From Brevinematales bacterium (lineage in GTDB: Bacteria > Spirochaetota > Brevinematia > Brevinematales > GWF1-51-8): DNA of 64,000 nt. The stretch is taken from contig JAGVBZ010000021.1 in assembly GCA_020059465.1 (NCBI GenBank), forward strand, positions 1 through 64,000, read 5' to 3'. A program made the translations under genes and the position numbers. This document shows positions 25,792-33,072 of the stretch, in pieces. Positions within the stretch are counted from its first letter, which is position 1. Every line of letters begins with the position of its first letter. The notes under the pieces are model-generated. The model made no database searches, was not told where the DNA came from, and saw only the letters and a program-made list of their open reading frames with translations.

Positions 25792-26343
25792 CTATTTCTT
25801 ACTTTCGACTTTATCCGTATCGGGCTTGGGTTCCTTCTTCTCGAAGAAGAGGAATAAAATCCCGAGCAGAATACTCCCCACTACAAGAAACGAGTCCCCG
25901 ACATTGAAGATAAAAAATCTCGCCTGATGATTGATGCCCCAGTCGATGAAGTCGATGACCGACCCGTTGATAATCCGGTCGATAATGTTTCCGACCGCCC
26001 CGCCCATAATCATCATCAGTGCGGTACGCCCCCATATCTCGGGTTTCCCGTCCCTGATATATCTCGACAGATTTTTATAGAACAGCACGACCACCGCCAT
26101 CACAACCAGATTGGTCGCAACCAGCATCGCGGGTTTCCATGAAGCGTCAAGTCCGCTGAGGATTCCGAACACTACTCCCGTGTTGCGTATGAACGTCCAC
26201 CGCCAGAAAACCCCGATAAATTCGACGGGCTGATGAGGCGGAAGAGTACTGACCACGATTTGTTTCGTGATCAGGTCGAGCGCCGCCGCAAGCAATGCGA
26301 TCAGCGGGAAAACTATCCATTTCCATTCGAGTTTCTTTTTCAT
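25792..26343 (-). CDS. lspA: Lipoprotein signal peptidase II (copy 2, next to ileS)
   Basis: A 183-residue paralogue of the preceding lspA, with the same layout: helix 1 with LDLITKQIVVS, RNTGVVFG, GNIIDRIINGSVIDFIDW and FNVGDSFLVVG, holding both catalytic Asp residues. It starts 10 bp after the ileS stop, the classic ileS-lspA order. Both copies look intact, so the duplication may be recent or kept for dosage or substrate range, given the many lipoproteins here. Confidence 0.94.
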   Translation of the reverse strand: MKKKLEWKWIVFPLIALLAAALDLITKQIVVSTLPPHQPVEFIGVFWRWTFIRNTGVVFGILSGLDASWKPAMLVATNLVVMAVVVLFYKNLSRYIRDGKPEIWGRTALMMIMGGAVGNIIDRIINGSVIDFIDWGINHQARFFIFNVGDSFLVVGSILLGILFLFFEKKEPKPDTDKVESKK

Positions 26344-26353
26344 ATTTTTTTCC

Positions 26354-29137
26354 TTATACCTCGGCCGGCATCGATTTAACTACCGGGACGCAGCGTTCGC
26401 ATAACTCAGGGTGATCCGCGTCCGCGCCGACATGGGTGGAAAAATTCCAGCAGCGGCCGCATTTCGCGCCGTCCGCCGGCTCTGCCGATACGGCAAAACC
26501 GTTTTCCTCAGTCGTCGGGTTTTTAATTTCATCCGCGATAGAAACCTGCGACACGATAAAAAAGTACCGGAGATGATCCTTGTACTCATCGAGCATTTTC
26601 TTCTGTTCCGCGTTCGCAGCCTTTACAGTAACCTTCGCGTCCATCGGATTCCCGATTGTCCCGGCGAATCGCAGGACTTCGAGAGCCTTCAGCACCGAAT
26701 CGCGCATATTCATTATCTCGTCGAATTTCTTAAATATCTCCGGATTATCCCATTCGGCGGGAGTTTCTATCCATTTCTGGAGATGCACCGATTCCTTCAT
26801 CGTCTCCGGCTCGGAGGCGTAGTGCTTCTGGAACACCTCCTCCATAGTGAACGGCAGTATCGGCGAAAGCATGGTCATCAGCGACTTGAGGATATGCGAC
26901 AGCGCGGTACGTCCCGAACGGCCCTCTGCGGAATCGGCGGGATAGATGTATAACCTGTCCTTCAGGATATCGAGGTAACGGTTGCTCATATCGATGACGC
27001 AGAAGTTATAGATATCGCGGAAGCCCCTGAAGAATTCGAACCCGTCGTAATACTCCCCGACCCGTTTCGTCAGGCCGGATAGGAGAGCGAGCGCGTATTT
27101 ATCGATATCCATCATATCCTTGTACGGCATGGGGTTCGCGCGGTCGAACTTTTTAAGGTTGCCCATCAGATACCGGAACGTGTTCCGCAATTTACGGTAG
27201 GCGTCCACGCTCTTCTGGATCATGGTATCCCCGATACGCATATCATGGGTGGAGTTCTCGGACACGAACCACAGCCGGAGCACATCGGCTCCGAACTTGT
27301 CGTATATCACCTTCGGCGCCACCGAGTTCATCAGACTCTTGTGCATCTGCCTACCCTGCTCGTCGAGAGCCATCCCATGGGTGATGATCGTCTTGAACGG
27401 CGGCTTGCCCTTAAGCGCTACCGACATCCACATGGACGACTGGAACCATCCCCGGTACTGGTCGTTGCCCTCGAGGTAGATATCCGCGGGGCTTTGCAGA
27501 TAATCCCGCTGATCGAGCACCGCGAAATGGCTCACCCCGGAGTCGAACCATACGTCGAGGATATCCTTTTCCTTGTCGAATTCCGTGTGCCCGCATTTGG
27601 GGCATTTATATCCGACGGGCAGAAAGTCCGCGGTCTCATGCTTATACCACGCTTCGATGCCTTCCGCTTTGATAACCGGTATCACTTTCTTGACTATTTC
27701 CTTATCGATGACCGCCTCGCCGCATTTTTTACAGTAAAACGCCGGTATCGGCACGCCCCATTTCCGCTGACGCGACAGGCACCAGTCCGGCCGCCCGTCG
27801 AGCATATTCCTGAAACGCTCCTCGCCCCACTCCGGGAACCATTTGATACTGCTCAGGAAGCCGAGCGCGCTCTTCGACAGTTCATTATCAGACACCTTGA
27901 AGAACCACTGCGGCTTGGAGCGGAATATCACCGGACCTTTACAGCGCCAGCAATGCGGGTAGGAATGCTCCAGATCGTCTTTATTGTAGAGAAGGCCTTG
28001 ATCGTCGAGAAACTTGATGATTTCCTTATTCGCGTCGCCGACCTTCATCCCCGCCCATTCGGGCACATCGTCGGTAAAACGCCCCTGATCGTCGACAGGC
28101 GAGAGCATCGGGAGTTTATACGCGAGTCCCGCGAAATAGTCCTCCATACCGTGGCCGGGCGCCGTATGCACAATACCCGTCCCGGTGTCCATCGTGACAT
28201 GTCCGCCGAATACAACCTTCGATTCTCGGTCGATCCACGCGTGCCGGACATTCAGGCTCTCCAAGTCCTTTTTATTGAGAACGATCTCATTTTCAACATT
28301 ATGCCCATGTATAGCGAAAACCGTTTCGGCGAGTTTGCGCGCGAGGATCAGGTACTCGCCCTCGACTTGATAGGCGGCGTATTCCTCATCCGGATGAAAC
28401 GACAGTCCCGTATTCGCGGGGAGAGTCCACGGCGTAGTCGTCCATATCATCACGAACGCTTTCCCGTCGAGGCCGGCGATCTTATGTTCCTTCACGGGGA
28501 ACTTGACGAATATCGCGGGCGAGGTATGGTCGTGATACTCGACCTCCGCCTCGGCGAGCGCAGTCTGACAGCTCGGGCACCAGAGAATGGGGCGAAGTCC
28601 GCGATAGATATACCCCTTCTCCACCAGAAGGCCGAACGCCTCGACGATAGAGGCTTCGTAATCCTTCGAGAGGGTCAAATAAGGGTTGTCCCATTCGCCG
28701 AACACCCCGAGGCGCTTGAATCCCTCCATCTGGAGCTTGATATACTTATTCGCGTAATCGCGGCATTTCCCGAGTATCTTGAGGGCGGGCATATCCTTCG
28801 CGCCCTCCCCGAGCTGTTCCATCGCTTTCAATTCGATAGGCAGCCCGTGGCAGTCCCATCCCGGAACATACGGAACCTTAAATCCGCGGAGATACTTATA
28901 TTTAATAATAATGTCTTTGAAAATTTTATTGACTGCGTGACCGATATGAATCTCGCCGTTAGCGTACGGCGGTCCGTCATGCAGGATAAACGTCTGCGCA
29001 TCTTTTCGGCTTTCCAATTGACGATTGTAGATACCGGCCTTCTCCCATGCGGCGAGATAGCGCGGTTCGAGATTGGTCAGCCCAGCCTTCATGCTGAACG
29101 GTGTATCGGGCAGATTCACCGTTTTTGAGTACTCCAT
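26354..29137 (-). CDS. ileS: Isoleucyl-tRNA synthetase
   Basis: Charges tRNA-Ile with isoleucine and edits valine. The 927-residue protein has the HIGH motif (HIGH at 64-67), CP1 editing domain features (WTTTPWTLPANTG, GTGIVHTAPGHG), the class Ia core (GWFQSSMWMS) and a C-terminal zinc site (CGRCWNF ... CERC). Its KMSKS loop is unusual: QMHKS near residue 600, where the first Lys is replaced by Gln and the first Ser by His, while the final Lys-Ser is kept. Length is normal. No T-box leader is present. Confidence 0.97.
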   Translation of the reverse strand: MEYSKTVNLPDTPFSMKAGLTNLEPRYLAAWEKAGIYNRQLESRKDAQTFILHDGPPYANGEIHIGHAVNKIFKDIIIKYKYLRGFKVPYVPGWDCHGLPIELKAMEQLGEGAKDMPALKILGKCRDYANKYIKLQMEGFKRLGVFGEWDNPYLTLSKDYEASIVEAFGLLVEKGYIYRGLRPILWCPSCQTALAEAEVEYHDHTSPAIFVKFPVKEHKIAGLDGKAFVMIWTTTPWTLPANTGLSFHPDEEYAAYQVEGEYLILARKLAETVFAIHGHNVENEIVLNKKDLESLNVRHAWIDRESKVVFGGHVTMDTGTGIVHTAPGHGMEDYFAGLAYKLPMLSPVDDQGRFTDDVPEWAGMKVGDANKEIIKFLDDQGLLYNKDDLEHSYPHCWRCKGPVIFRSKPQWFFKVSDNELSKSALGFLSSIKWFPEWGEERFRNMLDGRPDWCLSRQRKWGVPIPAFYCKKCGEAVIDKEIVKKVIPVIKAEGIEAWYKHETADFLPVGYKCPKCGHTEFDKEKDILDVWFDSGVSHFAVLDQRDYLQSPADIYLEGNDQYRGWFQSSMWMSVALKGKPPFKTIITHGMALDEQGRQMHKSLMNSVAPKVIYDKFGADVLRLWFVSENSTHDMRIGDTMIQKSVDAYRKLRNTFRYLMGNLKKFDRANPMPYKDMMDIDKYALALLSGLTKRVGEYYDGFEFFRGFRDIYNFCVIDMSNRYLDILKDRLYIYPADSAEGRSGRTALSHILKSLMTMLSPILPFTMEEVFQKHYASEPETMKESVHLQKWIETPAEWDNPEIFKKFDEIMNMRDSVLKALEVLRFAGTIGNPMDAKVTVKAANAEQKKMLDEYKDHLRYFFIVSQVSIADEIKNPTTEENGFAVSAEPADGAKCGRCWNFSTHVGADADHPELCERCVPVVKSMPAEV

Positions 29138-29189
29138 TCTATAGCTCCTTTGATTAAAGTGCGTCGGTTAAAGGAAAACGCAATCGGTT

Positions 29190-29218
29190 ATTATAGTAGA
29201 AAAAGGGAGAATCGTCAA
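29190..29218 (-). promoter_or_regulatory. Promoter of the ileS-lspA-lspA operon
   Basis: On the minus strand, TTGACG (complement 29213-29218), 17 bp spacer and a perfect TATAAT (complement 29190-29195), about 55 bp upstream of the ileS start. The -35 lies inside a 17 bp direct repeat shared with the hicBA upstream region. Confidence 0.75.
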
Positions 29219-29222
29219 AATA
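29206..29222. repeat. 17 bp direct repeat flanking hicBA, copy 1
   Basis: GGAGAATCGTCAAAATA, identical to 29756-29772. It lies at the downstream side of hicBA and contains the complement of the ileS -35 box. Confidence 0.75.
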
Positions 29223-29274
29223 TAAGCCATGCGAAAAGTAACATTGAAGATAAAAAGATGAGTATCATTGATAA

Positions 29275-29499
29275 TTAACGATGTTTCATAAATTCATCGA
29301 CCGATAGAGCGATATCTTTTGCGATTTGCCTGAGAAGTATCGGTGAAATATCCCTTCCCTTATGGAACGGGAGTGTCGTGAAACGCCCGTCGGGGTGGCG
29401 AAATTGCTTATGAGAACCGCGTTGCCGGACTAATTCGAAACCGAGTTTTTTCAAGATTCTCTCGATTTCCTCAGGTTTAAATACTGGTATACTACCCAT
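29275..29499 (-). CDS. hicA: HicA-type mRNA interferase toxin
   Basis: HicA cleaves RNA and stops translation when not bound by HicB. The 74-residue protein shows the dsRBD-like HicA fold: ILKKLGFELVRQRGSHKQF with the catalytic His in GSH, then TTLPFHKGRDISPILLRQIA. It follows hicB by four bases. Nothing suggests inactivation. Confidence 0.93.
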   Translation of the reverse strand: MGSIPVFKPEEIERILKKLGFELVRQRGSHKQFRHPDGRFTTLPFHKGRDISPILLRQIAKDIALSVDEFMKHR

Positions 29500-29503
29500 A
29501 GTA

Positions 29504-29710
29504 TTATCCTATATGAAGAACCCGAGTACCAACAAACTCCGAATCAACCACCGGCTCCCCGTCCTCAAGAAGCATCTTCACTACTTCCATCAGGTTCTCG
29601 TTCAATTCCTCAATAGTTTCACCCTGAGAATGCGCGCCATGAAAACCCGGAATATGTCCTATATAAAGCCCGGTTTCTTTACAGAATTCGATAACTGCCG
29701 TAAAATCCAT
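29504..29710 (-). CDS. hicB: HicB-type antitoxin
   Basis: Neutralises HicA. The 68-residue protein has the HicB core (VIEFCKETGLYIGHIPGFHG, GETIEELNENLMEVVKMLL) but no C-terminal helix-turn-helix, so it is a short-form HicB. The start chosen is MDFTAVIEF, with GGAGG six bases upstream; an in-frame ATG 15 codons earlier lacks a ribosome site. A near relative survives as a fragment at 29835-29981. Confidence 0.92.
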   Translation of the reverse strand: MDFTAVIEFCKETGLYIGHIPGFHGAHSQGETIEELNENLMEVVKMLLEDGEPVVDSEFVGTRVLHIG

Positions 29711-29726
29711 TTTTACCTCCGGAAAT

Positions 29727-29755
29727 AGTATAGCATATTCAATAGACCGCGACAA
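29727..29755 (-). promoter_or_regulatory. Promoter of hicBA
   Basis: On the minus strand, TTGTCG (complement 29750-29755), 17 bp spacer, TATACT (complement 29727-29732) with TG at the extended -10 position. The repeat copy at 29756-29772 directly abuts its upstream side. Confidence 0.6.
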
Positions 29756-29772
29756 GGAGAATCGTCAAAATA
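29756..29772. repeat. 17 bp direct repeat flanking hicBA, copy 2
   Basis: Identical to 29206-29222; the two copies bracket the hicBA pair (550 bp apart). Both are followed within 25 bases by AAAAGTAACA, so the similarity may have been longer. Confidence 0.75.
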
Positions 29773-29834
29773 AGTGATAAGTAAAAAGTAACAAGTGGAA
29801 AGTAGAATCGTATGTAAAGTTTATCAGTAGAAAG

Positions 29835-29981
29835 TTAATAATATGATTCGACGGCAGGCTTCCCGTCTTCGAGAAGCATTTTTACTGCGTCCGTCAGGTT
29901 CTCGTTCAATTCCTCAATAGTTTCACCCTGAGCCCATGCAGCACTTTGACTTTCCCCCGAATATATATTATACTTACCCAT
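29835..29981 (-). pseudogene. Remnant of a second hicB
   Basis: An open frame whose last 35 residues (AWAQGETIEELNENLTDAVK onward) match the intact HicB (HSQGETIEELNENLMEVVKM), but which lacks the N-terminal strands. No hicA follows. The region before the match is unrelated to HicB. A plus-strand promoter for the gene at 30001 lies inside it. It is best read as decay after a tandem hicB duplication. Confidence 0.7.
29946..29974 (+). promoter_or_regulatory. Promoter of the DUF58 operon
   Basis: TTGACT at 29946-29951, 17 bp spacer, TATACT at 29969-29974; transcription would start about 20 bp before the ATG at 30001. It overlaps the hicB remnant on the other strand. Confidence 0.7.
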
Positions 29982-30000
29982 ATCTATTGGAGTAATACAT

Positions 30001-30273
30001 ATGTACCGCTTCGACGGTATCGACCTTTTAATCACCATCGTAGGTCTGCTTGTACTTTTCTATTTCATCGTGTGGTTGTCGCCGTTCATGATTCTCATCG
30101 TAATACTTGCGGTCATCGGCTACGGCGGATACCTGTTCTACCGTAACGTCAAACTCAAGCGTCAGTTCAACAAATCCGGCGCGAAGTTCGACGAGAAGGG
30201 CCGCCAGATCACCAAGGCCACTATCCTTGAGATGACCGACGACGACGAGCCTGCAAAAACTAAACAGGGTTAG
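30001..30273 (+). CDS. Small two-helix membrane protein
   Basis: A 90-residue protein with two adjacent hydrophobic helices (about 8-26 and 29-47) and a charged cytoplasmic tail (KLKRQFNKSGAKFDEKGRQI, then an acidic end). GGAG lies upstream of the start. It precedes the DUF58 gene by two bases, so the two are co-expressed and may work together at the membrane. No family is recognised. Confidence 0.75.
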   Translation: MYRFDGIDLLITIVGLLVLFYFIVWLSPFMILIVILAVIGYGGYLFYRNVKLKRQFNKSGAKFDEKGRQITKATILEMTDDDEPAKTKQG

Positions 30274-30275
30274 AC

Positions 30276-31169
30276 ATGGAACGCCAGCCTGAAATCCCGA
30301 TCAACCAGATCATCAAACGGGTAAAGAACCTCGAAATCCGCGCGCGCAAATTAGTCGCGGATACGTTGCAGAGCGACTATCACAGCGTATTCAAGGGACG
30401 CGGGATCGAGTTCAACGAAGTGCGCGGGTATAATCCGGGCGATGATGTCCGCGATATCGACTGGAATGTCACCGCGCGCATGAACCAGCCGTTCATCAAG
30501 ACATATATAGAAGACCGCCAGTTGACCGTGATCTTCGCGGTCGATATCAGCGATTCGATGTATTTCGGGAGCCGCAAGGCTAAGCGCCAGGTAATGGCGG
30601 AGGTTGTCGCGCTTCTGGGATTCGCGTCGTTCTATAACAACGACCGCGCGGGGCTTGTCCTGTTCACCTCGGATATCGAGAAGGTCGTCCCGTCCCTCAA
30701 GAACGAATCCCACCTCCTTCGGATTATCCGCGACTGCTGGTACAGCCCGCCCGTACTGAAGGGAACCGGTATCGCGAACTCCCTCCTGAGCATGATGAAC
30801 CTGCTGAAGAAAAAGGCGATCATATTCCTGATGTCCGACTTTCTGGACGCGGGCTACGAGAAGCCTTTGATCGCGCTGAGCAAGAAGCACGAGGTTATCC
30901 CGATTGTGGTGAACGATTTTATGGAGGAGAGGTTGTCGATCCGCGGCGGGGGGAAACTTCCCGTGCTGATCGATGTCGAGGATATCGAGACCGGCGAGAC
31001 CCGCACGATCGACCTCGCGGAACAGCGTTTTTCCGAAATCGGGCGTTACCGGGAGTATTACCGCAAAGTGTTCGCGAAGCTCTCGCTCGATTACGCGGAG
31101 ATCAACGACACGATGGATTATTTTAAAAAAATAGAGCTTTTACTTCGCCGCCGCGCGAAAAAAAGGTAA
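30276..31169 (+). CDS. DUF58 protein with von Willebrand factor A-like fold
   Basis: A 297-residue protein with the DUF58 core: HSVFKGRGIEFNEVRGYNPGDDVRDIDW (seen as FKGRGIEFNEVR then YNPGDDVRDIDWNVTAR), and a metal-site-like DISDSM near residue 91. Members of this family usually work with MoxR-type AAA ATPases in cell-envelope or assembly tasks; no moxR gene is in this window, so the partner is elsewhere or different. It is soluble, and the preceding two-helix protein may anchor it. The DNA is clearly more GC-rich than the PIN gene that follows. Confidence 0.9.
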   Translation: MERQPEIPINQIIKRVKNLEIRARKLVADTLQSDYHSVFKGRGIEFNEVRGYNPGDDVRDIDWNVTARMNQPFIKTYIEDRQLTVIFAVDISDSMYFGSRKAKRQVMAEVVALLGFASFYNNDRAGLVLFTSDIEKVVPSLKNESHLLRIIRDCWYSPPVLKGTGIANSLLSMMNLLKKKAIIFLMSDFLDAGYEKPLIALSKKHEVIPIVVNDFMEERLSIRGGGKLPVLIDVEDIETGETRTIDLAEQRFSEIGRYREYYRKVFAKLSLDYAEINDTMDYFKKIELLLRRRAKKR

Positions 31170-31184
31170 TAAAAGGAGATTTGT

Positions 31185-31667
31185 ATCAAAGCAAAAGTCT
31201 ATCTGGATAGTACTATTCCAAGCTATCTTTTTGATGAACGGGAAGAAATTAGAACCTTTATCGATCTTACTAATTTATGGTGGAAAAGTGAGAGAAAGAA
31301 GTATGATGTTTTTATTTCTCAGGAAACCATCGCCGAATTAAATAACGGGGATTATCCGAGAAAGGATGATATTATCAAATCCATCTTTGATATCTCCGTT
31401 TTAGAGTTTAATAAAGAAGTACTGGAGATTTCAGAGAAATATGTAGAAAATTTTTTAATGCCCAAATCGCTTTTAGGAGATGCTATTCATTTAGCATATG
31501 CGTCTTTTTATCGAATTGATTTTTTACTCACTTGGAATTGTAATCATTTGGCAAACGCGAATAAAAAAAGGCACATTCAGGTATTAAATGACAGACTTGG
31601 GCTTTTTACTCCTGAGATCATTACTCCAATGGAATTATTCGAGGAAGAGGAAATAAATGATGAATGA
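31185..31667 (+). CDS. PIN-domain ribonuclease toxin (VapC-like), non-standard start
   Basis: The 160-residue frame starts KAKVYLDSTIPSYLF after its first codon, has acidic residues at the PIN positions (Asp in YLD, Glu in ISQETIAEL, Asp in LLGDAIHLAYASF) and LTWNCNHLAN, as in VapC-type toxins. No ATG, GTG or TTG exists in frame between the upstream stop at 31170 and the essential first strand. AAAAGGAG (31171-31178) is well placed for the ATC at 31185 (an ATT at 31179 is too near). The start is therefore AUC, or the gene has lost its ATG. Its AT-rich base use differs from the DUF58 gene. Confidence 0.75.
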   Translation: MKAKVYLDSTIPSYLFDEREEIRTFIDLTNLWWKSERKKYDVFISQETIAELNNGDYPRKDDIIKSIFDISVLEFNKEVLEISEKYVENFLMPKSLLGDAIHLAYASFYRIDFLLTWNCNHLANANKKRHIQVLNDRLGLFTPEIITPMELFEEEEINDE

Positions 31668-31827
31668 TTTATTAAAACAAAAAGAAATCACACAGAAAGA
31701 ACTGTCAAAAAAGGCTGGAAACGATATTCGGATATATTTTGATATTCTAAAAAAAACCGCCGCGGAAACCGAAGAAAAGTACCACATGAAGTTTAAGTAT
31801 CAAAAACTCACCAAGGATAAACTATGA
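31657..31827 (+). CDS. Small 56-residue protein, possible partner of the PIN toxin
   Basis: The frame begins MMNDLLKQKEITQ, overlaps the end of the PIN gene by 11 bp and the start of the next gene by four (ATGA). The protein is basic and helical, with a Lys-rich end. An antitoxin role is suggested only by the overlap with a VapC-like gene; VapB-type antitoxins more often lie upstream, and no known DNA-binding motif is seen. Confidence 0.55.
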   Translation: MMNDLLKQKEITQKELSKKAGNDIRIYFDILKKTAAETEEKYHMKFKYQKLTKDKL

Positions 31828-32270
31828 CTATCGATTTTACGGAACAGCAGTATAAGACGTTGTCGAGGGCGCTTTTTCTCGCGTCCATCATGGTAGGCGA
31901 AGTGGACGAACTCGACCCGGAAGCGGATGTCGACGCTGAGGAGTACCAGCAGCTTTTAAGCATGGTCGGCTCACGCGCTCAGGACTTCAATTCTTCCGGC
32001 GACTTCACCCCGGGCGAAAAAGGCAAGGGATATGTCCCTACCCATGCGCTGGAAAATGAGTGTTCAAGCATCATCGAATCATACGACGAGATCGTATTCT
32101 GGGACGAACTGATTCACCGCCTTTCTTCACGCGATATGAATCTGGAGTACGGCACCGAAGCTCTGCAGGCGATGGAAGTCGAGGAGATTATCGAAGCAGA
32201 ATCCCCGTTTATCGACAAATACGCCGAAGAATTTGAAAAGAGCGGCATCGACCGTCTGAAGATCAAGTAA
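31824..32270 (+). CDS. Unrecognised acidic 148-residue protein
   Basis: A soluble, Glu/Asp-rich, mostly helical protein (MTIDFTEQQYKTLSRALFLA, EIVFWDELIHRLSSRD). It has no signal, membrane segment or familiar motif. It overlaps the 56-residue gene (ATGA) and ends before a strong terminator. Base composition is closer to the chromosomal average than that of the PIN gene. Confidence 0.7.
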   Translation: MTIDFTEQQYKTLSRALFLASIMVGEVDELDPEADVDAEEYQQLLSMVGSRAQDFNSSGDFTPGEKGKGYVPTHALENECSSIIESYDEIVFWDELIHRLSSRDMNLEYGTEALQAMEVEEIIEAESPFIDKYAEEFEKSGIDRLKIK

Positions 32271-32297
32271 TTCTACGTCTATCGGATGCTGAAAATA

Positions 32298-32330
32298 CGG
32301 CGGCCTCTTTCGAGACCGCCGCTTTTTTTT
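32298..32330 (+). terminator. Intrinsic terminator
   Basis: CGGCGG (32298-32303) pairs with CCGCCG (32316-32321); CTC/GAG extends the stem inside across one mismatch. A run of eight T follows at once. It ends the DUF58-PIN operon. Confidence 0.9.
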
Positions 32331-33072
32331 ACATTTTTCTCGCGATATAGAAAACGTACCCGAACCATTCTTGGTACTTATCGCATAAATAGTACTCTTT
32401 CCGCTCCATATCATAGTACTTCTTCGCATCGGGGTCGTCCGGATGCCGCCGGATCATTTCCTCGACCCGTCCCTTCAGCGGGTTAAAGTACTCTTCCCAG
32501 TCGGTGAAGGGGAGCGTGAAGTGCGTTATCGACTCATATCCCTCCGCCTCCAGTTTCTTGAGGCAATTCCCGGCCAAATCCATAGCCGGATATTCCGCGT
32601 CCCAGAACTCCCTGATCTCATCGGGCGCGCCGGGTTTCAGCCACGACGCCTCGGAGACCGCAAGATACCCGCCCGGCTTGATGAACCGCCGGAATTCGCA
32701 AATCCCCTCGGCGAACCCCATATTATAGATCGCGCCCTCCGACCAGATCAGGTCGAACGACTCCTCCGGGAAGTCCATCTCCGCCATCGACAATTTCCGT
32801 GCGGTGAACCTTTCCCCGTACCCCCGTATATTAGCGTTCTTTTGCAGTATATCGAGGAACGGCTGATGCAGATCGATCGCGGTAATCCGCGCGGGGCAAA
32901 GCCTCGCGATTTCCAGGGTCTGCCATCCCGGCCCGCATCCCGCGTCCAATATCGCCGAATTCTTGTCGATTCCCTCTATATACGAAAACGCCTTTCTCGT
33001 CGTTTCAATACTTCCCGGCCCCTCGCGGGTTTCCCCGGTATGTATCTCGAAAAATAAGTCCCATCGTTCCAT
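32329..33072 (-). CDS. SAM-dependent methyltransferase (class I)
   Basis: A 247-residue Rossmann-fold methyltransferase: motif I ILDAGCGPGWQTLEIAR (about 39-55), acidic strand ITAIDLHQPF, then SFDLIWSEGAIYNMGF and a GGYLAVSEASWL motif. The substrate cannot be told; the set resembles small-molecule methyltransferases. Its ATG overlaps the rsgA stop by one base (TAATG), so it is co-transcribed with rsgA. Confidence 0.88.
   Translation of the reverse strand: MERWDLFFEIHTGETREGPGSIETTRKAFSYIEGIDKNSAILDAGCGPGWQTLEIARLCPARITAIDLHQPFLDILQKNANIRGYGERFTARKLSMAEMDFPEESFDLIWSEGAIYNMGFAEGICEFRRFIKPGGYLAVSEASWLKPGAPDEIREFWDAEYPAMDLAGNCLKKLEAEGYESITHFTLPFTDWEEYFNPLKGRVEEMIRRHPDDPDAKKYYDMERKEYYLCDKYQEWFGYVFYIARKM

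Noticed and set aside
27245-29128. Long plus-strand open frame (627 codons) opposite ileS
   Set aside because: It is the antisense of a well-supported synthetase; the product is Arg/His-rich with no domain and no ribosome site.
29138-29189. T-box or riboswitch before ileS
   Set aside because: The leader is only about 50 bases and lacks specifier or T-box motifs.
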